Shown here piece after piece: positions 45,190 through 54,106 of a DNA stretch of 64,000 bases (position 1 is its first letter; each line of letters opens with the position of its first letter). The stretch is from contig JBAQTC010000011.1 in assembly GCA_049296795.1 (NCBI GenBank), forward strand, positions 62,001 through 126,000. Direction: 5' to 3'. The stretch is from CAXNKH01 sp049296795 (GTDB lineage: Bacteria > Pseudomonadota > Gammaproteobacteria > Burkholderiales > Burkholderiaceae_C). The translations under genes and the position numbers were made by a program. The notes under the pieces are model-generated. The model worked only from the letters and a program-made list of their open reading frames with translations, was not told where the DNA came from and searched no databases.

Positions 45190-46157
45190 GCCGCTCTGGT
45201 CCTTGTAAGGCTTTGCGGTGCAAGCTGTTTCGAGCGCAACGCTGTTGCCACCGTCTTGACTTGCTCGCGCAACCATTTCGCACTGGCCGAGTTATGGCTT
45301 CGTTCATGCCAGAGCTGGTAGTACTGCAGGCGAGGAAAATCAATTGGGCAAGCCACCACCTTCAAGGCAAATCGATCAAGATAAGATTCGCAATACTGAC
45401 GACCCGTGGTCAGAACCAATAGGCTCTCAGCCACCATCGCCGGTATCGAACCGAAATGAGGACAAAGAACTGTGATATTTCTCTGCAAACCTTGGGACTC
45501 TAGGTAATCATCGATAACGCCCTTGGCACCAGGGTAAGTTGCGGTGGGCGCAACGTGTTCGGCATTGAGCCAGGCCGATTGATCCCATCCGCGTCGGATC
45601 ACAGGGTGATCTGATGACACCAGAGACACAATTTCATCTTCCAGCAAACGACCCAAGTGGAGGTCTTCGGGCGGCTTGTCCCAATTCGCAATCACGACAT
45701 CCAAATCGCCTTGGGCCAGTTGCGCTTGGTAATTGAACGCGGCTGAAAGAGGGTGGATTTCAATTCGGCACAGAGGTGCATTCGCTTTGATTCCGGCCAC
45801 CAGTTGCGGAAGGAAACGGGAATCAAGGTAATCGCTGGCAGCGACTCTGAAAGTATGCGTTGCACTGCTCGGCTCAAAACCTCTTGAATCGGAGAACATT
45901 TTTTCAGCTGATCGAAGAATGTCAGCTGCGGGACCGATCATGCGCAAAGCCGTTTCGGTCAGAACCATTTCAGAACCGGAGCGCAGCAACAACTTGTCGC
46001 CCGAATAGTTGCGTAAGCGTTTGAGCAACAAACTGACAGCCGGCTGGTGCATGCCCAGTCGAGTGGCGGCTCGAGAAACACTACGTTCAGTCAACACGGT
46101 ATGAAGGACCCTAATTAGATGAAGGTCGATTTTGTTGAAAAGGTTGCTCTCTCTCAT
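45186..46157 (-). CDS. LysR-family transcriptional regulator
   Basis: The 323-residue regulator starts MRESNLFNKIDLHLIRVL at ATG 46157. The N-terminal helix-turn-helix covers SVSRAATRLGMHQPAVSLLLKRL. The C-terminal effector domain begins with HTFRVAASDYLDSRFLPQL. It diverges from xdhA across an 82-bp spacer and is translationally coupled to the purine transporter, so it very likely controls both transcription units. The inducer is probably a purine or a breakdown product, which is inference. Confidence 0.92.
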   Translation of the reverse strand: MRESNLFNKIDLHLIRVLHTVLTERSVSRAATRLGMHQPAVSLLLKRLRNYSGDKLLLRSGSEMVLTETALRMIGPAADILRSAEKMFSDSRGFEPSSATHTFRVAASDYLDSRFLPQLVAGIKANAPLCRIEIHPLSAAFNYQAQLAQGDLDVVIANWDKPPEDLHLGRLLEDEIVSLVSSDHPVIRRGWDQSAWLNAEHVAPTATYPGAKGVIDDYLESQGLQRNITVLCPHFGSIPAMVAESLLVLTTGRQYCESYLDRFALKVVACPIDFPRLQYYQLWHERSHNSASAKWLREQVKTVATALRSKQLAPQSLTRTRAA

Positions 46158-46174
46158 ACGGCTCCGAACATAGA

Positions 46175-46191
46175 CTTCATATGGTATCAAG
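46175..46191. promoter_or_regulatory. Candidate LysR-type operator between lysR and xdhA
   Basis: CTTCATATGGTATCAAG is an imperfect 7-bp inverted repeat (CTTCATA / TATCAAG) with a 3-bp centre. It contains the T-N11-A pattern of LysR binding sites. It lies in the 82-bp divergent spacer, 48 bp before the xdhA start, where such regulators normally bind. Confidence 0.6.
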
Positions 46192-46239
46192 TATGGCGAC
46201 GCGGACCTTGTGTCTTAATCTTGCCTGAGGATCGTACCC

Positions 46240-47703
46240 ATGAACATCTCTCCAATTCGTTTTATCCAGCGCGGCCAGCTGGTTGCGCTGGACAACGTCG
46301 CACCCAGCCGCACCTTGCTCGAAGTGTTGCGCGAAGACCTGGGCAGCACCGCCACCAAAGAGGGCTGCGCCGAGGGCGATTGCGGAGCTTGCACCGTGGT
46401 TCTGGGCCAGGCTTGTGGCGACAAACTGAATTACCGCGCAGTCAACAGCTGTATCCAACTGGCCCATTCGATTGATGGCCTGGCGCTGTGGACCGCGCAG
46501 GACATTGCCCAGGACGAGACCACGTTGCACCCCGCACAGCAGGCCATGGTCGAGTGCCACGGCTCTCAATGTGGCTTTTGCACCCCGGGCTTTGTGATGA
46601 GTTTGTTTGCCATGTACCAAAACCACTGCCTGCAAAATCGCCCCATCACCCGGGACATGGCGCTGGTCGGGCTGTCGGGAAATTTGTGCCGCTGCACCGG
46701 TTATCGATCGATTCTGACAGCGGCCTGCAGCATGGGAGACTATCCGGCAACACCCATCAACGAAGCTGCCGTGCTGGAGCAATTACGCCAAATCAAGCCC
46801 GCTCAGGCTCAGTCTGTCGATGCGGCTTACCAGCTGCCGCGCAGTTTGGCCGAACTGTTGCAAGCAAAGGCCATGGCTCCAAATGCTCAGTTGGTGGCGG
46901 GTTGCACTGATGTCGGACTTTGGGTGACAAAACAGCATCAAGCCTTTGCTCAAGTGATTGATGTCACCCGGGTTGCAGAGTTGCTTGAAGTTGAAACTCA
47001 TTCCGATCACATCAAACTCGGGGCCTCCGTTTTGCTGACCGATGCTTTTGATGCTCTGTCCGTACAGTGGCCACAATTGCGGGTGTTTTTTAATCGCTTC
47101 GCCGGATTACCCGTTCGCAACGCAGGAACCCTGGGCGGCAATGTGGCCAACGGCTCACCGATTGGTGACAGCATGCCGCTGTTGATTGCTTTGCGCAGCA
47201 AGCTGGTTCTTGTCAGCCAGCGCGGTCAACGCGAATTGCCACTGGAAGCGTTCTACACCGGTTACCGAAAAAATCAACTGGCAGCCGACGAGGTGTTGGC
47301 CTGGATCAAGATCCCGTTGCCACACGTCCATTCGTTTTTACGCGTTTACAAAATATCCAAGCGTTTTGATGATGACATTTCGGCCCTTTGTCTGGCGTTC
47401 AGCCTGCAGTCAGAACAGGGCCGTGTGGTGTCGGCCTCGATTGGGGTGGGTGGCGTTGCTGCGACACCGGTGCGTGCAAATCAAACCGAAAAATTGCTGA
47501 CCGGTCGTCAATGGAACAGGGAATTGGTGCAACAAGCCAAGCAATCGCTGCTCAGCGAGTTCCAACCCATCTCCGACCTGCGTGCCAGCGCGGCTTATCG
47601 CAACCAAGTGCTGGGCAACCTGCTTGAGCGTTTTTGGCTGGAGAGCCAAGGAACTCAAGACATCAGACTGGAAAACTTCAGCAACCCCGGACTTAGAGCA
47701 TGA
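46240..47703 (+). CDS. xdhA: Xanthine dehydrogenase small subunit (XdhA)
   Basis: The 487-residue subunit carries the iron-sulfur and FAD domains of xanthine dehydrogenase. The plant-type [2Fe-2S] cysteines are in EGCAEGDCGACTVVL and the second cluster in GSQCGFCTPGF plus GNLCRCTGYRSI. The FAD-binding domain includes LVAGCTDVGLWV, then RNAGTLGGNVANGSPIGDSMP. TGAGGA precedes the ATG. Its stop overlaps the start of xdhB (ATGA). Together the subunits oxidise hypoxanthine and xanthine to urate. Confidence 0.96.
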   Translation: MNISPIRFIQRGQLVALDNVAPSRTLLEVLREDLGSTATKEGCAEGDCGACTVVLGQACGDKLNYRAVNSCIQLAHSIDGLALWTAQDIAQDETTLHPAQQAMVECHGSQCGFCTPGFVMSLFAMYQNHCLQNRPITRDMALVGLSGNLCRCTGYRSILTAACSMGDYPATPINEAAVLEQLRQIKPAQAQSVDAAYQLPRSLAELLQAKAMAPNAQLVAGCTDVGLWVTKQHQAFAQVIDVTRVAELLEVETHSDHIKLGASVLLTDAFDALSVQWPQLRVFFNRFAGLPVRNAGTLGGNVANGSPIGDSMPLLIALRSKLVLVSQRGQRELPLEAFYTGYRKNQLAADEVLAWIKIPLPHVHSFLRVYKISKRFDDDISALCLAFSLQSEQGRVVSASIGVGGVAATPVRANQTEKLLTGRQWNRELVQQAKQSLLSEFQPISDLRASAAYRNQVLGNLLERFWLESQGTQDIRLENFSNPGLRA

Positions 47704-50015
47704 CAGCCGCCAAGGATAAGAACACATCAGCGAATGCAGCTCGATTTGCTGCCGGTGTGTCACAAGTCCATGAAAGCGCTCGGGCTCAAGTGGCTGGCAG
47801 CGCCAACTACATTGATGACCTCGCCGAGGTCCGCGGCACCCTGCACGCCGCCCCCATCCTGTCTACCGTAGCCCATGGCCGACTGTTGGGGATTGACACA
47901 TCAAAAGCCCTGGCCTGTGCCGGTGTGGTTGATGTGGTACTGGCGGCAGACATTCCCGGCAACCCGATACTGGCCGCCTTTGGTGCTGACGAACCCATAT
48001 TTGCCAGCGACAGCGTCCAGCACATAGGCCAGGTGCTGGGCTTGGTCGTGGCAAAAACCGTGAAACAAGCGCGCCTGGCCGCACGGCAAGTTCGATTGGA
48101 AATCGAATCATTGCCGGCCATTTTGACTGTGGCGCAAGCCCTTCAAGCACAAAGTTATGTGTTGCCCCCAGTCCTGGTGCGCCGCGGCGATGCCACTGAA
48201 GCCTTGGCGCGTGCCCCCCATACTTTGAGCGGCAGTCTGGAAGTAGGCGGTCAAGAGCATTTTTACCTGGAGGGCCAAGTCGCTTATGCCCTACCCCAGG
48301 AACAGCAGCAATGGCTGGTTCACTCCAGCACCCAGCACCCGGGAGAAGTCCAACACTGGGTCGCGCAGGCCCTAGGGCTGGACAGCCATTTAGTGCGAGT
48401 CGAGTGCAAACGCTTGGGCGGGGGCTTTGGCGGCAAAGAATCTCAGGCCGGTCACCTCGCCGTCTGGGCCGCCATCGCTGCCAAAAAAGTGGGCCAAGCC
48501 GTCAAACTTCGGCTGGACCGGGATGATGATTTCATGATCACGGGTAAACGCCACCCCTTCACTTACGACTACCAGGTGGGGTTTGACGGGAGCGGCCAGT
48601 TGTGCGGACTCAAGATCAGCATGGCTGCCAATTGCGGGTTTTCCGCCGACCTCAGCGGCCCCGTGGCCGACCGGGCCATTTTCCACAGCGACAACGCTTA
48701 TTTTCTGGCCGACGTTGAAATTGCATCCTACCGCTGCAAAACCAACACCCAAAGCAACACGGCCTTTCGCGGTTTTGGCGGCCCCCAGGGAATGATTTTG
48801 ATCGAGGCCATCATGGGCGACATTGCCCAGTACCTGGGACTCGACCCGCTGGCTGTCCGTCGGCTTAACCTGTACGGCACTGATTCGCGCAATACCACCC
48901 ATTACCAAATGAAGATTGAGGACAACATTCTGGAGCCTCTGTTGTCGCAACTCGAGTCCAGCGCCAATTACCAGGCGCGCCGGGAAGAAATCAAAAACTG
49001 GAACCGCAGCAGTGCGGTGATCAAGCGCGGTCTGGCCTTGACGCCGGTGAAATTCGGAATTTCTTTTACCGCCACGCTGTTCAATCAGGCCGGGGCCCTG
49101 GTCAATGTGTACACCGATGGCAGCGTCACGGTCAACCATGGCGGAACCGAAATGGGCCAAGGCTTGAACACCAAAGTTGCCCAAATCGTCGCCGACGAAC
49201 TGGGCGTCCCATTCACCAGCGTTCTCTGCACAGCCAGTGACACCAGCAAAATTCCCAACGCCTCAGCAACGGCTGCCTCGGCGGGAAACGACCTCAACGG
49301 CCGCGCCGCCCAGTTCGCCGCGCGTCATGTTCGTGACAACTTGGCTCAGTTTGTGTGCGGGCTGGACCATTGCGGCGCTGGCGACATCCACTTTGAAGCT
49401 GGGCAGGTTAGCTCTCCGACCGGTAGCCGGCGTTTTACCGATGTCGTCAAACTGGCTTATGCCAACCGGATTCAGCTCTGGAGCTCGGGTTTTTACAGAA
49501 CGCCCAAAATTCATTACGACAAGACTACTTTGAGCGGCCGGCCTTTTTATTATTTTGCTTACGGTGCAGCCTGTACCGAGGTCGCCATTGACACCTTGAC
49601 CGGCGAAAACAAAGTACTCAAGGTGGACATCCTGCACGATGTGGGCAACAGCATCAACCCAGCCATCGACCGGGGACAAATCGAAGGCGGATTCATCCAG
49701 GGCATGGGCTGGCTCACCACCGAAGAACTGGTGTGGGACAGCTCAGGCCGACTCCTGACGCACGCACCGAGCACCTACAAGATTCCAACAGCAGCCGATG
49801 TACCGGAACATTTCAATATCGATTTTTGGCCTGGGGCCAACCCCGAAGACAATGTGTTCGGCAGCAAAGCCGTGGGCGAACCGCCTCTGATGCTGGCGAT
49901 CAGCGTCTGGGAGGCTTTGCGCGATGCCGTTGCCGCAGCACACAATGATCAAGTTCCGGTACAACTGAATGCTCCCGCAACGCCAGAACGAATTCTCAAA
50001 TCTCTGACGCAATGA
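47700..50015 (+). CDS. xdhB: Xanthine dehydrogenase molybdopterin-binding large subunit (XdhB)
   Basis: The 771-residue catalytic subunit binds the molybdenum cofactor. Diagnostic segments are the GGGFGGKESQAG Moco loop, NTAFRGFGGPQGM with the catalytic arginine region, HGGTEMGQGLNTKVAQI, and the C-terminal FGSKAVGEPPLMLA with the catalytic glutamate. xdhC, usually next in the operon, is not downstream here: it is about 12 kb away at 62280 on the opposite strand. Confidence 0.96.
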   Translation: MTAAKDKNTSANAARFAAGVSQVHESARAQVAGSANYIDDLAEVRGTLHAAPILSTVAHGRLLGIDTSKALACAGVVDVVLAADIPGNPILAAFGADEPIFASDSVQHIGQVLGLVVAKTVKQARLAARQVRLEIESLPAILTVAQALQAQSYVLPPVLVRRGDATEALARAPHTLSGSLEVGGQEHFYLEGQVAYALPQEQQQWLVHSSTQHPGEVQHWVAQALGLDSHLVRVECKRLGGGFGGKESQAGHLAVWAAIAAKKVGQAVKLRLDRDDDFMITGKRHPFTYDYQVGFDGSGQLCGLKISMAANCGFSADLSGPVADRAIFHSDNAYFLADVEIASYRCKTNTQSNTAFRGFGGPQGMILIEAIMGDIAQYLGLDPLAVRRLNLYGTDSRNTTHYQMKIEDNILEPLLSQLESSANYQARREEIKNWNRSSAVIKRGLALTPVKFGISFTATLFNQAGALVNVYTDGSVTVNHGGTEMGQGLNTKVAQIVADELGVPFTSVLCTASDTSKIPNASATAASAGNDLNGRAAQFAARHVRDNLAQFVCGLDHCGAGDIHFEAGQVSSPTGSRRFTDVVKLAYANRIQLWSSGFYRTPKIHYDKTTLSGRPFYYFAYGAACTEVAIDTLTGENKVLKVDILHDVGNSINPAIDRGQIEGGFIQGMGWLTTEELVWDSSGRLLTHAPSTYKIPTAADVPEHFNIDFWPGANPEDNVFGSKAVGEPPLMLAISVWEALRDAVAAAHNDQVPVQLNAPATPERILKSLTQ

Positions 50016-50081
50016 TGAGCACTTTAGCCTGAGACCGTTCTTGCTGTGGGTTGCGGGGAGCTGAAGGCCCTATGATGGCCC

Positions 50082-51323
50082 ATGACTTTTTCTGACATGG
50101 GCCTGTGTCCTGCCTTGCTGCAAGCCAGCACCGAACGGGGCTGGCTTTCCCCTAGCGCGGTTCAAACCGCTGCCATTCCCGTCATTTTGCAAGGTGGCGA
50201 TGTGCTGGTGTCAGCCGATACCGGTTCGGGCAAAACTGCAGCTTTTGCCCTGCCGCTGCTGCAACGCTGGCAAGAGACAACCAAGAGCCGACCGCGCCAG
50301 ATTCAGTTCCTGGTGTTGGTACCTACGCGTGAACTGGCGGCCCAAGTCGGCGAAACCCTGGTGGGATTGGCCAGCCATCTGACACAGCCACCCAAGGTCA
50401 GCGTGCTGTTTGGCGGGGTCTCGATCAATCCGCAAATGATGGGGCTGCGCGGCGGCAGCGATATCGTGGTCGCCACACCCGGGCGCTTACTCGACCTGAT
50501 CGACCACAATGCACTGCAGCTCGCCAGCGTGTCCACACTGGTGCTCGACGAAGCCGACCGCTTGCTCGACCTGGGATTTTCTGAAGAACTGACGCGCATC
50601 GTGGCCCTACTGCCCAAACAGCGTCAGACCCTGTTGTTTTCCGCCACCTTGCCGGTGGCCATCGAAGAACTGGCGGCGCACATGCTGCACCAGCCGCTTC
50701 GAATCGCACTGCCCTCACTGCCGCAAACCCAACCCGATATCCATCAGCGTGTGATCGAGGTCGATGACCAGCGCCGCACCCAGTTGCTGCGTCAGCTGAT
50801 CGTGCAACAGGGCTGGGATCGAACCCTGGTCTTCGTCGCCACCAAATACGCCACCGAAATCGTTGCCGATAAATTGCGTCGTGCCGGTTTGACTGCTGAA
50901 CCCTTTCACGGCCAGCTCAGCCAAGGCAAGCGCAATCAGGTACTGGCCGATTTCCGCGCTTCAAAATTACAGGTGGTGGTTGCCACCGACCTGGCCGCCC
51001 GTGGCTTGGACATCAGCCAATTGCCCGTCGTCATCAACTACGATTTGCCGCGCTCGGCAGTGGACTACACCCACCGCATCGGCCGCACCGGACGCGCCGG
51101 CGAGAGCGGGTTGGCCATCAGCCTCATCAGCGCTGCGAGCGCAGCCCATTTCCGCCTGATTGAAAAAAGACAAGGCCTGCAACTCGGGCGCGAACAGATC
51201 GCCGGTTTCGAGCCGACCGAGCTAGCAGCGGCTGCCAGCGCAACGACTGACGCCAATGGCGGGATCAAAGGCAAGCGTCCGAGCAAAAAAGACAAGCTCA
51301 GGCAAGCTGCATTGAAAAACTGA
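50082..51323 (+). CDS. DEAD-box RNA helicase
   Basis: The 413-residue helicase has motif I ADTGSGKT, PTRELAAQVG, TPGRLLDLID, VLDEADRLLDLGF, SATLP and HRIGRTGRAG, so the core is complete. The C-terminus is short and basic (GIKGKRPSKKDKLRQAALKN). It is distinct from the RhlE-like helicase at 34307, being shorter with a Q-motif region WLSPSAVQTAAIP. It starts 66 bases after xdhB but has no functional link to purine catabolism. The dispersed repeat begins about 16 bases after its stop. Confidence 0.92.
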   Translation: MTFSDMGLCPALLQASTERGWLSPSAVQTAAIPVILQGGDVLVSADTGSGKTAAFALPLLQRWQETTKSRPRQIQFLVLVPTRELAAQVGETLVGLASHLTQPPKVSVLFGGVSINPQMMGLRGGSDIVVATPGRLLDLIDHNALQLASVSTLVLDEADRLLDLGFSEELTRIVALLPKQRQTLLFSATLPVAIEELAAHMLHQPLRIALPSLPQTQPDIHQRVIEVDDQRRTQLLRQLIVQQGWDRTLVFVATKYATEIVADKLRRAGLTAEPFHGQLSQGKRNQVLADFRASKLQVVVATDLAARGLDISQLPVVINYDLPRSAVDYTHRIGRTGRAGESGLAISLISAASAAHFRLIEKRQGLQLGREQIAGFEPTELAAAASATTDANGGIKGKRPSKKDKLRQAALKN

Positions 51324-51338
51324 AGGCCGCAACCGCCA

Positions 51339-51397
51339 GACCCCGCGAGCCTGGGCTGGAGAACGGGCACCTAATCCACCGGCCTCCGCCCACACCT
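51339..51397 (+). repeat. Truncated 3' end of the dispersed repeat
   Basis: CGCGAGCCTGGGCTGGAGAA and the following GGGCACCTAATCCACCGG match the last ~55 bp of the complete unit ending at 51816. It stands directly before that unit with the same spacing seen at the left window edge, showing that units can lie in tandem with a period of about 420 bp. Confidence 0.8.
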
Positions 51398-51430
51398 ACG
51401 CGAGCATCTGGTTTTGAGCAATTGCACGCC

Positions 51431-51816
51431 AGCACCTCGCGCTAGGCGGGCGGCGTGGCTGTCCTGCTACGGCTCAGCTCGCGGGCAAGGGTTTCTGGAA
51501 CTCAAGCGATTTTTCGTCAAAGACGTTGTTGGTATTCTGAATCTGTGGCAACCGCAAATCGAGCCTGCGCCTGCCAGCCCCACCACCCATCTCGAAGCGT
51601 CCGTGCATTCTGGAGTTTCGGACTTCATTTCGACGAACCAACATTGCCAGATGGGCCGGCGGTGCGGGTGTCCGGGCGCAGGCCCGATTCGCGGTTGCCA
51701 TAAACATTGCTCGCCAAGCAAGTTGTTGACGCCAAGATAGTCGATCTGAACCAACAGTCGCCCGCGAGCCTAGGCTGGAGAACGGGCACCCAATCCACCG
51801 GCCCCCGCCAACACCT
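51431..51816 (+). repeat. Dispersed nested inverted-repeat element, copy 2
   Basis: This is a complete unit matching the reverse complement of 60-457 and the plus strand of 60636-61020. The outer arms are 51457-51486 and 51760-51788 (CGGCTCAGCTCGCGGGC against GCCCGCGAGCCTAGGCTG). The inner arms are 51547-51588 and 51660-51699 (GGCAACCGCAAATCGAGCC against GGCCCGATTCGCGGTTGCC), leaving a loop of about 70 bp. In the minus-strand reading the A/C oppositions of the inner arms become G-U pairs, which would favour that strand if the element acts as RNA. The iorA reading frame runs open through its 3' part, but that part has no protein similarity. Confidence 0.85.
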
Positions 51817-51928
51817 GTTCTCGCAACTTAATGAGCGCCTTGTTCCAAAGGGTAAACTGTTCGCAGATCGACGCAGACCTATTGGCGGCGTGAGTTTGCA
51901 AACGCTTAGTAGAACGAGGAGCCTGGTT

Positions 51929-54106
51929 TTGGAAGTTTCATTCGGCAAAGAAATTGAGTCGCTGCGCAAGGGTGCAGGCGATACTTTTCACGGCGAGGGC
52001 ATCATCGCCATCACCAAAGCGTTATTGCAGTCTGGCGTGGCCTATGTCGGCGGTTACCAAGGCGCACCGGTTTCCCACCTGCTCGATGTCATGGTTCAGG
52101 CCAAGCCCTTGATGGACCAACTCGGCGTTCATGTCGAAGCCTGCTCCAACGAGGCTTCAGCGGCCGCCATGCTAGGCGCCTCGATCCATTACCCGTTGCG
52201 CGGCGCGGTGACCTGGAAATCCATAGTCGGCACCAACGTGGCGGCTGATGCATTGAGCAACCTCTCCTCACCTGGCGTCAAGGGTGGTGTGCTGGTGGTG
52301 GTGGGCGAAGACTACGGTGAAGGCGCCAGCGTGATCCAAGAACGGACCCACGCCTATGCGCTCAAGTCCTCGATGTTGCTGCTCGACCCCCGGCCCGACC
52401 TGGGCAAGATGGTCGATATGGTCGAACATGGTTTTCGCATGTCCGAGGCCTCCAACATGCCTGCTGTGCTGGAGCTCCGAATTCGCGCCTGCCACGTGCG
52501 TGGCAGCTTTGAGTGCAAGGACAATGTCGCGCCGGTGGTCTCCAAGCGTGCCTTGCTCGACGAGCCCGCCAGCTTTGATTACAGCCGGCTGGCGCATCCG
52601 CCGGTCACTTTCCGCCATGAAAAGCTCAAAAGTGACGAACGCATTCCGGCGGCCCGGCGCTACATCGCCGAGAACAAACTCAATGAGCTGTTCAGCGGCA
52701 AGCACAGCGAGCTGGGCATCATTGTGCAAGGTGGGCTCTACAACACACTGATTCGCAGCCTGCAGCAATTCGGCCTGGCCGATGCATTTGGTCAAACCGA
52801 CATTCCCTTGCTGGTGCTCAATGTCACTTACCCCTTGGTGAGCGAGGAATTAAGCCAGTTCTGTATTGGCAAAAGCGCGGTCCTGATGGTCGAGGAAGGT
52901 CAGCCCGAATACATTGAGCAAGAGCTCGCCACGTTGCTGCGCCGCGCCGACATCCAGACCCCGCTGCATGGCAAGGACATGTTGCAGCAAGCCGGTGAAT
53001 ACACGGCCGAAGTTATGACAGCCGGACTCCATCAGTTCCTGCAGCGTTACCGCAGCGAGCTGGCACTCGAATCAACCACCCAGTGGTTGGCCAGCAACAA
53101 AGAGCGTCGCAGCGCTGTGCTTGAACAGCTGGGCCAAGCCCTGCCAGCTCGGCCACCCGGTATGTGTATTGGTTGCCCGGAGCGTCCTGTATTCTCCGCC
53201 CTCAAATTGGCGCAGCAAGACATCGGTCCCGTGCATATTTCAGGCGATATCGGTTGCCATGCGCTGGCCACGTTCGAGCCTTTTTCTTTTGGTCACTCGA
53301 TTCTGGGCTACGGCATGAGTCTGGCCAGTCGGGCTGGCGTTTCACCGATGATGAAACGCCGCGTACTTTCAATCATGGGAGATGGTGGGTTCTGGCACAA
53401 CGGCCTGCTCACGGGCGTGCAAAGTGCGCTGTTCAATGGCGACGATGCTGTGCTGCTGATCTTCAAGAACGGCTACACCTCGGCCACCGGAACCCAGGAA
53501 ATCATTTCCACCCCGGACGAAGACAGCAAACTTGCAGCCACCGACAAACAGCAAAGTCTGGCGCATTTGAACCAAACCATAGAGAAAACCTTGACCGGCC
53601 TGGGCGTGCAATGGCTGCGCACCGTCAACACTTATGAAGTCGAGCAAATGCGCGCCACGCTGGGCGAAGCTTTCAGTACCGATTTTCAAGGTCTCAAAGT
53701 GATCGTGGCCGAAGGCGAATGCCAGTTGGAGCGGCAGCGCCGCATCAAGCCCTGGCTGGCGGGACTGCTCAAACGCGGCAAACGCGTGGTGCGGGTGAAG
53801 TACGGCGTTGATGAAGACATTTGCAATGGCGACCACGCCTGCATCAGGCTCTCGGGCTGCCCTACCCTGAGCTTGAAAGACAACCCCGATCCCTTGAAAG
53901 TTGATCCAGTGGCCACCGTGCTCGACGGCTGTGTCGGTTGCGGTCTGTGCGGCGCCAATGCCCACGCCGCCACCCTGTGTCCGTCTTTTTACCGGGCCGA
54001 AATTATCCAGAACCCGCGCTGGCACGAACGGCTTCTGGCCGGGCTGCGTGGCTCGCTGGTCAGGCTACTACAACCCGCCACGGCGACCGGAACTGTCACC
54101 TCATGA
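51929..54106 (+). CDS. iorA: Indolepyruvate:ferredoxin oxidoreductase alpha subunit
   Basis: This 725-residue subunit binds thiamine diphosphate and helps oxidatively decarboxylate aryl-pyruvates to aryl-acetyl-CoA. The N-terminal half has GGYQGAPVSHLLDVMVQA and VEACSNEASAAAMLGASI. The TPP-binding half has GDIGCHALATFEPF and SIMGDGGFWHNG. The C-terminus is ferredoxin-like, with cysteines in ICNGDHACIRLSGCP and CVGCGLCGANAHAATLCPS. The open frame reaches back into the repeat, but a TTG at 51929 with GAGGAG six bases upstream is the natural start. The stop overlaps iorB (ATGA). Confidence 0.92.
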   Translation: MEVSFGKEIESLRKGAGDTFHGEGIIAITKALLQSGVAYVGGYQGAPVSHLLDVMVQAKPLMDQLGVHVEACSNEASAAAMLGASIHYPLRGAVTWKSIVGTNVAADALSNLSSPGVKGGVLVVVGEDYGEGASVIQERTHAYALKSSMLLLDPRPDLGKMVDMVEHGFRMSEASNMPAVLELRIRACHVRGSFECKDNVAPVVSKRALLDEPASFDYSRLAHPPVTFRHEKLKSDERIPAARRYIAENKLNELFSGKHSELGIIVQGGLYNTLIRSLQQFGLADAFGQTDIPLLVLNVTYPLVSEELSQFCIGKSAVLMVEEGQPEYIEQELATLLRRADIQTPLHGKDMLQQAGEYTAEVMTAGLHQFLQRYRSELALESTTQWLASNKERRSAVLEQLGQALPARPPGMCIGCPERPVFSALKLAQQDIGPVHISGDIGCHALATFEPFSFGHSILGYGMSLASRAGVSPMMKRRVLSIMGDGGFWHNGLLTGVQSALFNGDDAVLLIFKNGYTSATGTQEIISTPDEDSKLAATDKQQSLAHLNQTIEKTLTGLGVQWLRTVNTYEVEQMRATLGEAFSTDFQGLKVIVAEGECQLERQRRIKPWLAGLLKRGKRVVRVKYGVDEDICNGDHACIRLSGCPTLSLKDNPDPLKVDPVATVLDGCVGCGLCGANAHAATLCPSFYRAEIIQNPRWHERLLAGLRGSLVRLLQPATATGTVTS

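Noticed and set aside
51467..51754. Overlapping open frames inside the dispersed repeat with similar peptides in all copies (GGGAGRRRLD...LPAS)
   Set aside because: Similarity follows from DNA identity between copies; no start codon or ribosome binding site is conserved, and the arms are explained by pairing rather than coding.
51707..51928. iorA start at 51707, giving a 799-residue protein
   Set aside because: The extra 74 residues are translated repeat and linker DNA; a TTG with a strong ribosome site at 51929 gives the normal N-terminus.
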